From Actinopolyspora erythraea (GTDB lineage: Bacteria > Actinomycetota > Actinomycetes > Mycobacteriales > Pseudonocardiaceae): 64,000 nucleotides of DNA. Under the pieces are notes generated by a model, which worked only from the letters and a program-made list of their open reading frames with translations, ran no database searches and was not told the origin of the DNA. The stretch is from positions 2,604,001 through 2,668,000 of the forward strand of contig NZ_CP022752.1 of assembly GCF_002263515.1 (NCBI RefSeq). Direction: 5' to 3'. Below are positions 1 to 9,026 of this stretch, in pieces. Numbering within the stretch: position 1 is the stretch's first letter; the number at the start of each line of letters is the position of its first letter. A program made the position numbers and the translations under genes.

Positions 1-204
1 CGCACCGGCGTCTTCTTGGTCGTCGGACTGGTACTGTTCACCGTCATCGGCTGGTCCCGGTTCGCGGCGTTCGCGGTGGTGCTGATCGGAGCGGCGATGG
101 CGGTACAGCTGGGTGGCATCGTCTGGTTGCGTCGTTCCGAGGCAGCGGCCGGAGAACCGCCGGGCGGTGCGGCGGGGTCTCGGCGGAGCCGAACGGACGA
201 GTGA
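1..204 (+). CDS. C-terminal part of a small membrane protein (5' truncated)
   Basis: The reading frame is open from the first base, so the true start lies outside the window. The visible 67 residues hold two hydrophobic stretches, roughly residues 4-18 and 20-40, followed by a hydrophilic Arg/Gly-rich tail that ends at the TGA at 202-204. No catalytic motif is visible. I do not recognise the family; a small integral membrane protein or the last helices of a larger transporter both fit. Confidence 0.55.
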   Translation, partial: RTGVFLVVGLVLFTVIGWSRFAAFAVVLIGAAMAVQLGGIVWLRRSEAAAGEPPGGAAGSRRSRTDE

Positions 205-755
205 GCTGAAGCACACGCCCACGGAACCGGCTCGGACCGGAACGGCGGGCCCGGAGACCGGCAACGGCGAGCACCCCGCGGCGCGGTCACGTGCCACCGA
301 CCGGAGTTCCGCCGCGGCGAGGGCACCGCCGTGCGCGACCGGTCCGGCTCGCCGGGAATGCTCGGCGATCGCCACGTGTTGCGCAATCGACCCCTTCCAT
401 CAACGACCGCTCTCACCCTCGAAAACCGTCCCACCGCGAAGGTCGAACGCACCAACGCGCGGCGGCGCCGTTCCGTCGTGAGCGGATCGGCGCACACCGG
501 CAAGAGCGATCTTGCCGGACCGGCCGAGAAAGCCCCTAACACCCTTCCTCGAACAATTTCCCCGCCGGGGGGTTACGCCCGGAATATCGGCTTTGCGACA
601 CTTGCGGGCCGCGGCTCGAACAGCGACATTCTCCCCGGGCAGTAAGTCTCTTTTCCACTGACCGGCACCACATGACGTTCGTGACCGCGCGGCGACCGAG
701 GCCGATACACCCGGGAATCAGTCATTACACCTTCGAACACGAACACAGGTAGGTC
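205..755. other. intergenic, no gene supported
   Basis: About 550 bp between the truncated membrane gene and the FNT-type channel. Short open frames on both strands have random-looking Arg/Pro/Ala-rich translations and no convincing ribosome binding sites. The last 150 bp is somewhat less GC-rich and presumably holds the promoter of the channel gene. Confidence 0.5.
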
Positions 756-1586
756 GTGGTTACTAAGCAGATTGAGCAGCCTAGTCACGTTGTCACCCCA
801 CACGCGCCGGAAAGTCGACAACGACCGCGCGAGAACGAGGTGGACCGTGCCATCGATCGGATCGTCGAGAAGGGGCGTCCCCGTCTCTACCGAACGTGGC
901 CGCAGCTGTTGGCGACCGCACTGGTCGCCGGGGTGGAAGTGGCGCTGGGCGTGCTCGCTCTGCTGACCGTTCATCAGAGCACCGGCAGTCCGCTGCTGGC
1001 CGGACTGGCGTTCTCGATCGCCCTGATCGCCCTGCTGCTGGGACACGCTGAACTGTTCACCGAGGGCTTCCTCGTGCCCATAGTGGTGGTGGCGGCCCGG
1101 CAGGCGACGTGGCGACGCCTCGCGCGCTTCTGGGGCGGCACCCTGGTGGGCAACCTGGTCGGCGGGTGGGCGCTGATGTTCGTGGTGGTCACAGCTTTCC
1201 CCGGCCTGCACGACACGGCCGTGACCATGGGCGGCAAATTCGCCACCGCCCCGCTGTCGCCGAAGAACCTGTGCCTGGCCATCCTGGCGGGTAGCGCCAT
1301 CACGCTGATGACCAGGATGCACAACGGCACCGACAACGACATGGCGAAGCTCACGGCCAGCGCCGTCACCGGCTTCCTGATCGTCGGGACCGGTATGCAC
1401 CACTCGATACTGGACTCGCTGCTGATATTCGGCGGGATCCACGCGGGGGCGGAGTACGGCTACCTGGAGTGGATCACGTGGTTCAGCTGGGCCCTGCTGG
1501 GCAACATCATCGGCGGGGTCGGAATCACCACCGCACTGCGGCTGGTCCGGGGATACGCACGCATCCGGGAGTGGCGCCAGGCCTGA
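756..1586 (+). CDS. formate/nitrite transporter (FNT) family membrane protein, YfdC-like
   Basis: The 276-residue product has a hydrophilic N-terminus (about 50 residues) followed by six hydrophobic segments, the FNT fold of pentameric anion channels for formate, nitrite or hydrosulfide. Family-like features are the segment LLLGHAELFTEGF (FTE motif of the first half) and the later polar/hydrophobic alternation around residues 200-240. The long charged N-terminus and divergent pore motifs fit the YfdC-like branch better than FocA/NirC, so the substrate is uncertain. The start is a GTG after a weak AGGTAGGT; no internal ATG has better support. It stands alone and is convergent with the metF-like gene, with a strong hairpin between them. 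Confidence 0.75.
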   Translation: MVTKQIEQPSHVVTPHAPESRQRPRENEVDRAIDRIVEKGRPRLYRTWPQLLATALVAGVEVALGVLALLTVHQSTGSPLLAGLAFSIALIALLLGHAELFTEGFLVPIVVVAARQATWRRLARFWGGTLVGNLVGGWALMFVVVTAFPGLHDTAVTMGGKFATAPLSPKNLCLAILAGSAITLMTRMHNGTDNDMAKLTASAVTGFLIVGTGMHHSILDSLLIFGGIHAGAEYGYLEWITWFSWALLGNIIGGVGITTALRLVRGYARIREWRQA

Positions 1587-1599
1587 ACCCGCCCCGGCA

Positions 1600-1627
1600 C
1601 CCGGTTCCGGCCCAGGCCGGGACCGGG
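1600..1627 (+). terminator. GC-rich hairpin after the FNT gene
   Basis: An imperfect inverted repeat (CCCGGTTCCGG pairing with CCGGGACCGGG with one wobble) starts 13 bp after the stop codon of the FNT gene. No T-tract follows, which is common for actinomycete terminators. Confidence 0.35.
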
Positions 1628-1717
1628 GAGTCGCCGCGGAGACCCCCGCTCCCCGACCGCTCGACCTCCGAACACGGTTCCGGCCGTAGGGTCGGCGCCG
1701 GAGGCGAGCGAAAGCAC

Positions 1718-1759
1718 ATGCGGGCGGCGAAACGGTACGACCGGTTTCGCCGCCCGCAT
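1718..1759. terminator. bidirectional terminator between convergent genes
   Basis: Perfect 16-bp inverted repeat: left arm 1718-1733 (ATGCGGGCGGCGAAAC) and right arm 1744-1759, with a 10-nt loop. It sits between the stop codons of the convergent FNT and metF-like genes, so it can stop transcription from both sides. Confidence 0.75.
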
Positions 1760-1770
1760 CCGCTCGCCCG

Positions 1771-2658
1771 TCAGCTCGGGCGGGGTGACCAGTAGTCCAG
1801 CATCTCCGCGAAGGTCTCGAAGGCGGGCTTGGAGTTGCCGTAGGGCGCCTCCAGGTGGATGCTCAGCGGGAAACCGAGGTCCCGCACCCCGTCGACGACC
1901 CGCTTGTAGAGGTCCACGAGTTGACGCTTGCGCTCCTCGAAGGACTTCTCCGCCAGCCTGGCGACGAACTCCTGCTCCTGCTCGACCACGGGGTTGCCCG
2001 GGTCCTGGATGAGCCAGTCGATGAGCTTGGCCTTGCTCTCGGCCCCCGGCACGAAGCCGAACGAGAGCAGGATCTCCGGGCGGTGGGGGGTCTGCTGCGC
2101 GAACTCCTTGAGGAAACCGACGATGGAGTCCGAGTACAGCAGCTGGGTCATGCCGTAGGTGGCCCCCCGCTCGCACTTGAAGTTGAACCGACCGTGCTCC
2201 CCCTCACGAGTGGGGATGAGGATGACGCCCCGGTTGGGAACCGTCTCCTTGAACTCGGCCAGCGCGTCGGTGGGGGCCATACCGGGCCCCTCACCGTCAC
2301 TCATGTTGCGCGGCACACCGACGAAGGCGATGCCTTCCATACCGGCGTTGCGCAGGTCGCCGATGCGGTCGGTCAGTTGCTGCTTGTCGTGGAAAGCGGT
2401 GACCTGCGTGCACAACCCGCGCACATCACCGATCTCCGGCCGGACGGCGTGCCAGAAGTCGAGCGTGTCCATCTTCTGCTTGATCTCCACCGGACGATCG
2501 TCGTCCTCGGCGATCAAACCGGGGATCATCAGGTGCTGAATGCGGTCCCCGAGCCCGGACGTGCGGCAGCTCTCGGCCACCTTGCGGCCTTCCTCAACTG
2601 CGCTCTCCACACCGCCGTCCTGATCGGGCGGCACCAGTTCGAGTGCGATCGTTTCCAT
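1771..2658 (-). CDS. methylenetetrahydrofolate reductase, mycobacterial (MSMEG_6649-like) type
   Basis: A 295-residue soluble protein. It opens with METIALELVPP and contains conserved-looking blocks IQHLMIPGLIAEDDDRP, GLCTQVTAF, GIAFVGVPRNMSDGEG, NRGVILIPTREGE and ATYGMTQLLYSD, ending FAEMLDYWSP. From memory this pattern matches the actinobacterial MTHFR first described in Mycobacterium smegmatis, which reduces 5,10-methylene-THF to 5-methyl-THF without bound flavin and differs from classical MetF. Role: supply of methyl groups for methionine synthesis; the MetE-like protein at 19.1 kb is a possible consumer. ATG start with no strong Shine-Dalgarno visible. A 7+7 bp inverted repeat about 150 bp upstream may be its operator. 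Confidence 0.75.
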   Translation of the reverse strand: METIALELVPPDQDGGVESAVEEGRKVAESCRTSGLGDRIQHLMIPGLIAEDDDRPVEIKQKMDTLDFWHAVRPEIGDVRGLCTQVTAFHDKQQLTDRIGDLRNAGMEGIAFVGVPRNMSDGEGPGMAPTDALAEFKETVPNRGVILIPTREGEHGRFNFKCERGATYGMTQLLYSDSIVGFLKEFAQQTPHRPEILLSFGFVPGAESKAKLIDWLIQDPGNPVVEQEQEFVARLAEKSFEERKRQLVDLYKRVVDGVRDLGFPLSIHLEAPYGNSKPAFETFAEMLDYWSPRPS

Positions 2659-3326
2659 GTCGGCCTCAGGTTTTCCTTCTGTCGACGTCGGTCACGGCGG
2701 ATCGCGGCCGCCATTGGAGGCGAGCCCGCACCACCGCGAGCACGATTCGTGCCACGAGCGAGCAACGTACGGCGGTCAACCACCGGTAAACACCTCCGAA
2801 CAGAGCAGTAGCACTACTCTGAACGGAGTAGTACACGGTGTTTCGGGAATGCTGCCATCCGCCGAAGCGGCAGGTCAGCCCCCGTAGAAGACGGCAGCCA
2901 CCATCGTGGTTGCGCCATCCCGGTGACATCTGTCGCACTCAGCGGCCCCGGCCGAGGGAACGACCATCGGCGCGGACCACGGGGAAACCGAGCGCACGAC
3001 CTCGGAAAAACCCCGTTTGCGCTGCGTTTTTCCGCGACAGGAAACCTCGCCGGGAACCGGACCTCCGCTTTCGCGGAGACTCTCGACGATGCCTCGGCCC
3101 GCGCGGCGGCCGAAAGGTGTCCGATTCGCCACTTTCAGGGGGCGGCACCGGCCGAAGGCGCGGGGAACGCGACGACCTCACGCGCGGGTCCTCGACAGCA
3201 GGAGCCCCACCTCCACCGAAAGGACTATGACCTCGAACACAACCGAGGGGTCCCCCACCCGGAACGCCGCCGTGGCAGGCGTTGACTCGGAGGGGCCGAC
3301 CACGCCCGAGATGATCGAGGAAGCGC
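2659..3326. other. divergent intergenic region of metF-like and tauE-like genes
   Basis: About 670 bp. It holds a candidate operator at 2813-2832 and otherwise only spurious Arg-rich frames. Promoters for both flanking genes must lie here, but I could not fix -35/-10 hexamers with confidence. Confidence 0.45.
2813..2832. promoter_or_regulatory. 20-bp inverted repeat, candidate operator of the metF-like gene
   Basis: ACTACTC-TGAACG-GAGTAGT is a perfect 7-bp inverted repeat with a 6-bp centre, the size of a dimeric (TetR/MarR-like) repressor site. It lies 155 bp upstream of the metF-like start codon. A neighbouring AGTAGCACTACT at about 2807-2818 overlaps it, giving nested symmetry. Confidence 0.5.
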
Positions 3327-4043
3327 GTGAGCATCTGGATACTGCTACTGGCCGGGACGGTCGTGCTCGGCGGAGCGGTCGTGCAGGGAGCGGTGGGATT
3401 CGGGATGAACCTGATCGCGGCTCCGCTGCTGGCGATCGCCGACCCCGCGCTCGTGCCGGTTCCGTTGTTGCTGACCGCCTCCGCGTTCGCGGTCCTGCCG
3501 CTGCTGCGGGAACGCGGGCGGGCCGACTGGCGCGGAGTTCGCTGGGGCCTGCTCGGCAGGGTGCCCGGCACCGCCCTCGGGGTGGCCGCCCTGGCACTGC
3601 TTCCGAACCGCTGGTTGGCGGTGCTGATCGGTGTCGTGGTGTTGGTCTCCGTGCTGCTGTCGCTGGTTTCGTGGCACCCCCGACCGGTTCCGGGGACACT
3701 CTTCACGGCCGGTTTGTTCAGCGGCGTGTTCGGAACCGCCGCCGCGATCGGTGGTCCACCGATCGCGCTGGTCTATCAGCGCACCGCCGGACCGACGGTG
3801 CGCACCACGCTCAGCGCCTACTTCGCGCTGGGCTCGTTGCTCTCGCTGATCGCTCTCGTGGCCTCGGGGCAGGTCCACGGTGAGCAACTGCTGGCGGCGG
3901 GGGTCCTCTTCCCGTTCGCACTGCTGGGATTCCTGCTCTCCAGCCCACTGCGACGAGTGCTCGACAACGGGCGCACCCGTCCGGCGCTGCTCGCGGTGGC
4001 GGGCCTGAGCGCGGCGGTGCTGCTGGGCAAGGCGCTGTTCTGA
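3327..4043 (+). CDS. TauE/SafE-family anion permease
   Basis: 238 residues, almost entirely hydrophobic, with about seven to eight predicted transmembrane helices in two similar halves. The N-terminal half has GGAVVQGAVGFGMNLIAAPLL and the second half SGVFGTAAAIGGPPIALVYQ, the paired Gly-rich family motifs. TauE/SafE proteins export sulfite, sulfoacetate or related organic anions; the substrate cannot be told from sequence. I chose the GTG at 3327 because the frame before it is hydrophilic and lacks a membrane start. The macrodomain gene follows on the same strand after about 77 bp, so co-transcription is possible. Confidence 0.8.
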   Translation: MSIWILLLAGTVVLGGAVVQGAVGFGMNLIAAPLLAIADPALVPVPLLLTASAFAVLPLLRERGRADWRGVRWGLLGRVPGTALGVAALALLPNRWLAVLIGVVVLVSVLLSLVSWHPRPVPGTLFTAGLFSGVFGTAAAIGGPPIALVYQRTAGPTVRTTLSAYFALGSLLSLIALVASGQVHGEQLLAAGVLFPFALLGFLLSSPLRRVLDNGRTRPALLAVAGLSAAVLLGKALF

Positions 4044-4120
4044 GTCGGCTCGGGCCCGTGTCGCATCCGAGCTCCCGGCCACGAGTGGAGCCGCGGGAGA
4101 CCGGAGACGAGAATACGGAC

Positions 4121-4633
4121 ATGCACATCACGGCGACGCGGGGTGACATCACCGAACAACGAGTCAACGCCGTGGTCAACGCGGCCAACTCCACGCTGCT
4201 GGGTGGCGGCGGTGTCGACGGTGCCGTCCATCGAGCTGGCGGAAGGGAGATCCTGCGTGCCTGCGAGCGGTTGCGCGCCAGCGACTACGCTGAGGGACTC
4301 CCGGTGGGAGAGGCCGTCGCCACCACGGCGGGCGAACTACCCGCCCGGTGGGTGATACACACCGTCGGCCCGACCTACTCCGCCTCGCGGGACCGTTCGC
4401 GGTTGCTGGCCGCCTGCCACCGGGAGTCCCTCCGGGTCGCCGACTCGTTGGGGGCGACCAGCGTGGCTTTTCCGGCGATATCGACAGGCGTCTACCGCTA
4501 TCCGGTCGACGAGGCCGCGGAAGTGGCCGTCAACGCGGTCCGCGAAGCGGACACCGATGTGGAACTCGTGCGGTTCGTCCTGTTCGACGAGCGGACGTAC
4601 CGCGTCTTCGCCGCCGTGACCGACCGGCGGTAG
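4121..4633 (+). CDS. macrodomain protein, O-acetyl-ADP-ribose deacetylase-like
   Basis: 170 residues, the usual length for a YmdB-type single macrodomain. Motifs: GDIT near the N-terminus, VNAANSTLLGGGGVDGAVHRAGG (adenosine/ribose loop with the catalytic Asn/Asp region), PARWVIHTVGP, and FPAISTGVYRYP (the phosphate loop). Such proteins hydrolyse O-acetyl-ADP-ribose or remove mono-ADP-ribose from proteins. The ATG at 4121 follows GGAGACGAGAAT and directly precedes the first strand (MHITATRGDIT); an upstream start at 4058 would add 21 unsupported residues. Confidence 0.88.
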   Translation: MHITATRGDITEQRVNAVVNAANSTLLGGGGVDGAVHRAGGREILRACERLRASDYAEGLPVGEAVATTAGELPARWVIHTVGPTYSASRDRSRLLAACHRESLRVADSLGATSVAFPAISTGVYRYPVDEAAEVAVNAVREADTDVELVRFVLFDERTYRVFAAVTDRR

Positions 4634-5039
4634 TGCCGGGGAAGCACCAGCCCCGTGGGAGCTCCCGATAGGGAGCCCGAGGCGCCGGCCCAAGTCGCCG
4701 AGCGCCGGGGCTCGATCCCGCCGAAGCGGCCGAGAGGTCACGGGACGGGAGTGAGGCGGAAGAGCGGGGGGTGTCCCGGCACGGCTACCGCTCGTCCGCC
4801 GGACCGTCCCGCCTCTCGTCCCCGGCGGAAGGGTTCGAGATCGGACAGCGCGCCGGCCCAATCGGCCTCCGCGATGCTCGCCGCCTGGAATGCCGACGTG
4901 GATCACACTCCGATGTACGTCACATTACGGTCATCATTGCCGTTACGTAACGGTAGAGTCCGGTGCCGGTCGCGTGAGCCCCACGGGTGTGGCTCCGCTC
5001 GAATCGCTCCCATCCGAACTTCTCCTCGCACGAAAGAAG
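4634..5039. other. intergenic, no gene supported
   Basis: About 400 bp between the macrodomain gene and the SulP gene. A frame runs upstream of the SulP start from 4890, but those 50 residues are hydrophilic and unlike SulP N-termini. The stretch CGTCACATTACGG...CCGTTACGTAACGG at about 4918-4953 contains short palindromes (GTTACGTAAC) that could be a promoter-proximal operator. Confidence 0.4.
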
Positions 5040-6521
5040 ATGATGTCGCTTCCTGCTGTCCTGCGAACACGTCCGTCATGGCTGTCCCCGCGCGTGCTGC
5101 GCACCGAGGTGCTGTCCGGCCTCGTGGTGGCGCTGGCGCTGATCCCCGAGGCGATCTCGTTCTCCATCATCGCCGGGGTCGACCCGCGCGTCGGGCTGTT
5201 CGCCTCGTTCACCATGGCGGTGACGATCTCGCTGGTCGGCGGGCGCCGTGCCATGATCTCGGCGGCCACCGGGGCGATCGCGCTGGTCGTCGCCCCCGTG
5301 GCCCAGCAGCACGGCGTGGAGTACCTGGTCGCCACCGTGATTCTCGGCGGTCTGTTCCAGGCGACGCTGGGAGTGCTCGGCGTGGCCCGGCTGATGCGCT
5401 TTCTGCCCCGCAGCGTCATGGTCGGATTCGTCAACGCGCTGGCCATCCTGATCTTCACCGCACAACTGCCCTACCTCACCGACGTCCCCTGGAGCGTCTA
5501 CGCGCTCGTGACGGTGGGACTGGCGCTCATGGTCGGCCTGCCCCGGCTGACCACGGCGATCCCGGCCCCGCTGGTGTCCATCGTCGCGCTCACCGCGTTC
5601 ACCGTGGCGGCGGGCATCGCCGTCCCCACCGTCGGCGACCAGGGCGACCTGCCGAACACCCTGCCGATGCTGGGCATCCCGGCCGTGCCGATGACCTTCG
5701 AGACCCTGCGGATCATCGCCCCCTTCGCCCTGGCACTGGCCCTGGTCGGACTCATGGAATCACTGATGACCGCCAAACTCGTCGACGGGCTCACCGACAC
5801 GCACTCCAACAAAACCCGCGAATCCTGGGGCCAGGGCGTGGCCAACATCGTCACCGGCTTCTTCGGCGGCATGGGCGGCTGCGCCATGATCGGCCAAACC
5901 ATGATCAACGTGAAGTCCGGCGCCCGCACCCGCCTGTCCACCTTCCTCGCCGGGGTGTTCCTACTCGTGCTCGTACTGGCGCTGGGCGACATCGTCGCGC
6001 TGATCCCCATGGCCGCCCTCGTCGCGGTCATGGTCATGGTCGCGGTGGGCACCGTCGACTGGCACAGCCTCCACCCCAGGACACTGCGCAGGATGCCCAA
6101 AAGCGAGACCACCGTCATGCTGGCCACCGTCGCGGTCACCGTGTTCACCCACAACCTCGCCATCGGAGTCGTGGTCGGCGTGATGGTGGCCCTGGTGCTG
6201 TTCGCCCACCGGGTAGCGCACCTGGTCAACGTCGACAGCGTCCTCGACCCGGACGGCAACACGAAAATCTACCGCGTAACCGGCCAGCTCTTCTTCGCCT
6301 CCAGCAACGACCTCGTCTTCCAATTCGACTACGCGGGCGACCCGGACAACGTCGTCATCGACCTCTCCGGAGCACACATCTGGGACGCCTCCACCGTCGC
6401 CTCACTCGACGCCATCGAAACCAAATACCACCAACGCGGCATCACCGTCTCGATCACCGGCATGAACGAACCCAGCAAACAACGCCACGCCGCACTCGCG
6501 GGCAACTTCGGCAGCCACTGA
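5040..6521 (+). CDS. SulP-family anion transporter with STAS domain
   Basis: 493 residues. Residues about 1-400 form a hydrophobic SulP core (10-14 helices), with the hallmark N-terminal LSGLVVALALIPEAISFSIIAG and later GQTMINVKSGARTRLS. Residues about 410-490 form a short cytoplasmic STAS domain with VVIDLSGAHIWDASTVASLD, whose serine/threonine loop is typical. The family carries sulfate, bicarbonate or other anions into the cell, often with Na+ or H+. Double ATG at 5040/5043 after GAAAGAAG; 5043 would give slightly better spacing. The end of the gene is rich in CACC/AAC codons unlike its start. A hairpin and a convergent merR gene follow. Confidence 0.88.
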   Translation: MMSLPAVLRTRPSWLSPRVLRTEVLSGLVVALALIPEAISFSIIAGVDPRVGLFASFTMAVTISLVGGRRAMISAATGAIALVVAPVAQQHGVEYLVATVILGGLFQATLGVLGVARLMRFLPRSVMVGFVNALAILIFTAQLPYLTDVPWSVYALVTVGLALMVGLPRLTTAIPAPLVSIVALTAFTVAAGIAVPTVGDQGDLPNTLPMLGIPAVPMTFETLRIIAPFALALALVGLMESLMTAKLVDGLTDTHSNKTRESWGQGVANIVTGFFGGMGGCAMIGQTMINVKSGARTRLSTFLAGVFLLVLVLALGDIVALIPMAALVAVMVMVAVGTVDWHSLHPRTLRRMPKSETTVMLATVAVTVFTHNLAIGVVVGVMVALVLFAHRVAHLVNVDSVLDPDGNTKIYRVTGQLFFASSNDLVFQFDYAGDPDNVVIDLSGAHIWDASTVASLDAIETKYHQRGITVSITGMNEPSKQRHAALAGNFGSH

Positions 6522-6547
6522 GCGGTTCGGCGACGAGAAAGTCCCGA

Positions 6548-6577
6548 GCTGACCGGTGGGCTTCCCCGCCGGTCAGC
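6548..6577 (+). terminator. hairpin after the SulP gene
   Basis: GCTGACCGG and CCGGTCAGC form a perfect 9-bp stem around a 12-nt loop, 27 bp downstream of the SulP stop codon. Confidence 0.5.
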
Positions 6578-6696
6578 GGCCGAACGAACGCACGGCAGAC
6601 CTCTCACGCACGTCGTCGGGGCGGAGCGGGTACCCCGCGCCGGCCCGACGAGCCGCCCCGGCAAGATCCACCCTCCAGCCGACCGAGCCCAGTCGC

Positions 6697-7071
6697 TCAG
6701 GAGAGTCGCTGCCGCAGGGTCGCCGCGAACTCCTCGGCGACCCGCAACCGTTCCCGCAGGTCGGCACAGCGCTGCCGCACCTCGTCGTGGAATTCCTCCA
6801 GTCTGTTCCTGCTCTCCTCCGACAAGCCCTGTTCCCCCTCGGACTCGTCGAGGATCCCCAGCAGCTCGCGCATCTCCTCGAGCTGGAAGCCCAGCGGCTT
6901 CATCCGCTTGATCACGTTCAACCGCTCGATGTCCGGTTCGGTGTAGAGCCGGAAACCACCCTGACTGCGCGTGCTCGGCGCCACCAGGCCGACTTCCTCG
7001 TAGTAGCGGATCGTGCGCAGTGAGAGACCGGTGCGTTCGGCGACCTCACCGATCTGCACATGCCCGGACAC
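6697..7071 (-). CDS. MerR-family transcriptional regulator
   Basis: 124 residues. The N-terminal winged helix-turn-helix reads IGEVAERTGLSLRTIRYYEEVGLV and is followed by GGFRLYTEPDIERLNVIKRM, both diagnostic for MerR. The C-terminal half is a charged coiled coil (Glu/Arg-rich), the dimerisation helix, with no Cys cluster; metal sensing is therefore unlikely and the effector is unknown. I start at the GTG at 7071 because GGGAAGGGG precedes it with good spacing; a longer frame from 7119 adds 16 residues without a ribosome binding site. It converges on the SulP gene and is divergent from the P450 gene at 7509. Confidence 0.82.
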   Translation of the reverse strand: MSGHVQIGEVAERTGLSLRTIRYYEEVGLVAPSTRSQGGFRLYTEPDIERLNVIKRMKPLGFQLEEMRELLGILDESEGEQGLSEESRNRLEEFHDEVRQRCADLRERLRVAEEFAATLRQRLS

Positions 7072-7508
7072 GATCGCGCCCCTTCCCACGCCACGGCTGT
7101 CGACGGCCAGGCCGCCCACGGCTGGATCACCGTCGACCGCCGATTGTCGCCCAGAGCCTCCACCACTTCGTAACCGACCTCCGTCCCCGCTCGGAACCGG
7201 CCGGGCGGCACCACACGGGGCCCGGCTTCCCGCGAACCGCGAGTACCGCTCCGCCGAAGCCGGCCCCGGAGAGTTCCCACCCCGAAGAACCGCCCTGGCG
7301 AACCGGAGCGCGTCACGCCGCGAAGTGAGCCCGCGAGCGGAAGAGGAGCGAGCCCGCGCGGCACGAACTCACCCGAAAATCCCAGCAGCCGAATCTTGTA
7401 GCGAAACGAAAGGCTCGAATACACTGAAAAAACGCCACCACCGAGCAGAAAAACCGTCTCACCCCACTCGCGAGAACAAACCGCGCAAAATCCCACCGGG
7501 AGGACGTT
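7072..7508. other. divergent intergenic region of merR and the P450 gene
   Basis: About 440 bp with no supported gene. The 120 bp before the P450 start is notably AT-richer (runs of GAAAA and CACCACC), consistent with a promoter. The P450 ribosome binding site GGGAGGACG is at 7498-7506. Confidence 0.45.
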
Positions 7509-8723
7509 GTGCAGACATCCGGCACAGAAACTCCGGTTTTCCCGTTCGCCAATTCCTCGGCCAACCGCGTCGACGAGATCTACACTCGACTGAGAACCGA
7601 AAACCCGGTGAGCAGGGTCGTACTGTCGGGCGTTCCGGTGTGGCTGGTGACGCGGAACGAGGACGTGAGGTTCGTCCTGTCGGACAACCGTTTCAGCCTG
7701 GCCAGAAGCCTCGACGAGGGAATTCCGAGACTGGGTACGTTCGCACCGCAGCCCGGCTCGATCCTGGCTTCGGACCCACCCGAGCACACCCGCATCCGCA
7801 AACCGGCCGCCAAGGCCTTCACGGTTCGCCGCATCGAGCGACTGCGCCCCTACGTACGGCAGACCTCCGAGGAGCTGCTCGACCGGCTCGCGCGGCGCGG
7901 CAGCCCCGCGGACCTGGTCGAGAATTTCGCCGCTCCACTTCCCATCAAAATCATATGCACCATACTCGGCGTCCCCGAAAAGGACCAGTCCAAATTCCGC
8001 GACTGGACGGAGAAGATCGCCAGTGTGACCGGAACTCCCCCCGAAGAGGTCCAGGCGGGCTGGGAACAACTGCAGGACTACACAACCGACCTGGTGAACG
8101 AAAAACGGCGGAATCCCACCGACGACCTGCTCAGCGCCCTGGTTTCGGCTCGTGACGAGGACGACAAACTGAGCGAGCAGGAACTCGTGCAGTTCGGGCT
8201 CACGCTGCTCGCCGCCGGTCACGAGACGACCAAGAACCAGCTCGCCAACTCGGTCCTGGTGCTGCTGCGCCACTATCCGGAACAGTGGCGACGCCTGCGC
8301 GAGAACCCCGAGCTGATCCCCGGTGCGGTCGAGGAACTGCTGCGCTACGTGCCGCTGTTCGGTTTCGACGTGACCTTCCCCCGGGTGGCTCTCGAGGAGG
8401 TCGTCCTCAACGGAGTGACCGTGCGCGAGGGCGATACCGTGCTCGTCGCGCTCTCCTCGGCGAACCGCGACGGCGATGTTTTCGACGCCCCCGACACCCT
8501 CGACGTCGAACGCGTGGACAACCACCACCTCGCCTTCGGCAGTGGAGTGCACCGCTGCCTGGGGGCCCAGCTGGCCAAGATCGAACTCGAGGTGGGACTG
8601 GAGGGGCTGCTGCGCCGCTTCCCCCACCTGGAAACGGCGCTGGACGGCGAGGAGCCGCGCTGGAACCCGGGCAGCTTCATCCGCTCCCTGCGGGAGCTTC
8701 CCGTCCGGTGGGACACGACCTGA
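7509..8723 (+). CDS. cytochrome P450 (bacterial class I, CYP107-like size)
   Basis: 404 residues, normal for soluble actinomycete P450s. Visible motifs: I-helix oxygen-binding LLAAGHETT, K-helix ExxR in EELLRYVP, and the heme loop FGSGVHRCLGAQLA with thiolate Cys350. There is no membrane anchor, so it is cytosolic and needs separate ferredoxin and reductase partners, none of which is adjacent. GTG start after GGGAGGACGTT. Family members hydroxylate macrolides, terpenes or fatty acids; the substrate is not inferable. A very strong terminator follows, so it is probably monocistronic. Confidence 0.9.
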   Translation: MQTSGTETPVFPFANSSANRVDEIYTRLRTENPVSRVVLSGVPVWLVTRNEDVRFVLSDNRFSLARSLDEGIPRLGTFAPQPGSILASDPPEHTRIRKPAAKAFTVRRIERLRPYVRQTSEELLDRLARRGSPADLVENFAAPLPIKIICTILGVPEKDQSKFRDWTEKIASVTGTPPEEVQAGWEQLQDYTTDLVNEKRRNPTDDLLSALVSARDEDDKLSEQELVQFGLTLLAAGHETTKNQLANSVLVLLRHYPEQWRRLRENPELIPGAVEELLRYVPLFGFDVTFPRVALEEVVLNGVTVREGDTVLVALSSANRDGDVFDAPDTLDVERVDNHHLAFGSGVHRCLGAQLAKIELEVGLEGLLRRFPHLETALDGEEPRWNPGSFIRSLRELPVRWDTT

Positions 8724-9026
8724 CGGGCCTTACCCGTGCCGTCACTCGGCGGCAGTGCTCCACTCCCACGACGAGATCCCGGCCGGGGCCGTCCGAGGAA
8801 GCCCTCGGACGGCCCCGGCCCGGCAGGTCCCGGGATAATGGCGGAACCATCGGCGCCCCGCGAGGCGTGCCGTTCGGGCACGGCCACACCGGCAACCGCA
8901 CCCGCGTCGTACCGGCCGCGACACCACCGCCCCCGAAGAGGTTGGTGAGCTGTGTCGCACCCGCTCGATCGACTACCGACCGCGTGGTATGCCTGCCGAT
9001 CACAGGTTGACGCCGTGGAGGTGAGC
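8724..9026. other. intergenic with terminator, no gene
   Basis: About 300 bp between the P450 and the metallo-hydrolase gene. It contains the long hairpin at 8781-8820 and, further on, presumably the promoter of the hydrolase. A frame extending the hydrolase back to 8952 is not supported. Confidence 0.45.
8781..8820 (+). terminator. 18-bp perfect hairpin after the P450 gene
   Basis: Arms 8781-8798 (GGCCGGGGCCGTCCGAGG) and 8803-8820 are exact reverse complements around a 4-nt AAGC loop. It is one of the most stable hairpins in the window and lies 58 bp after the P450 stop. Confidence 0.8.
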
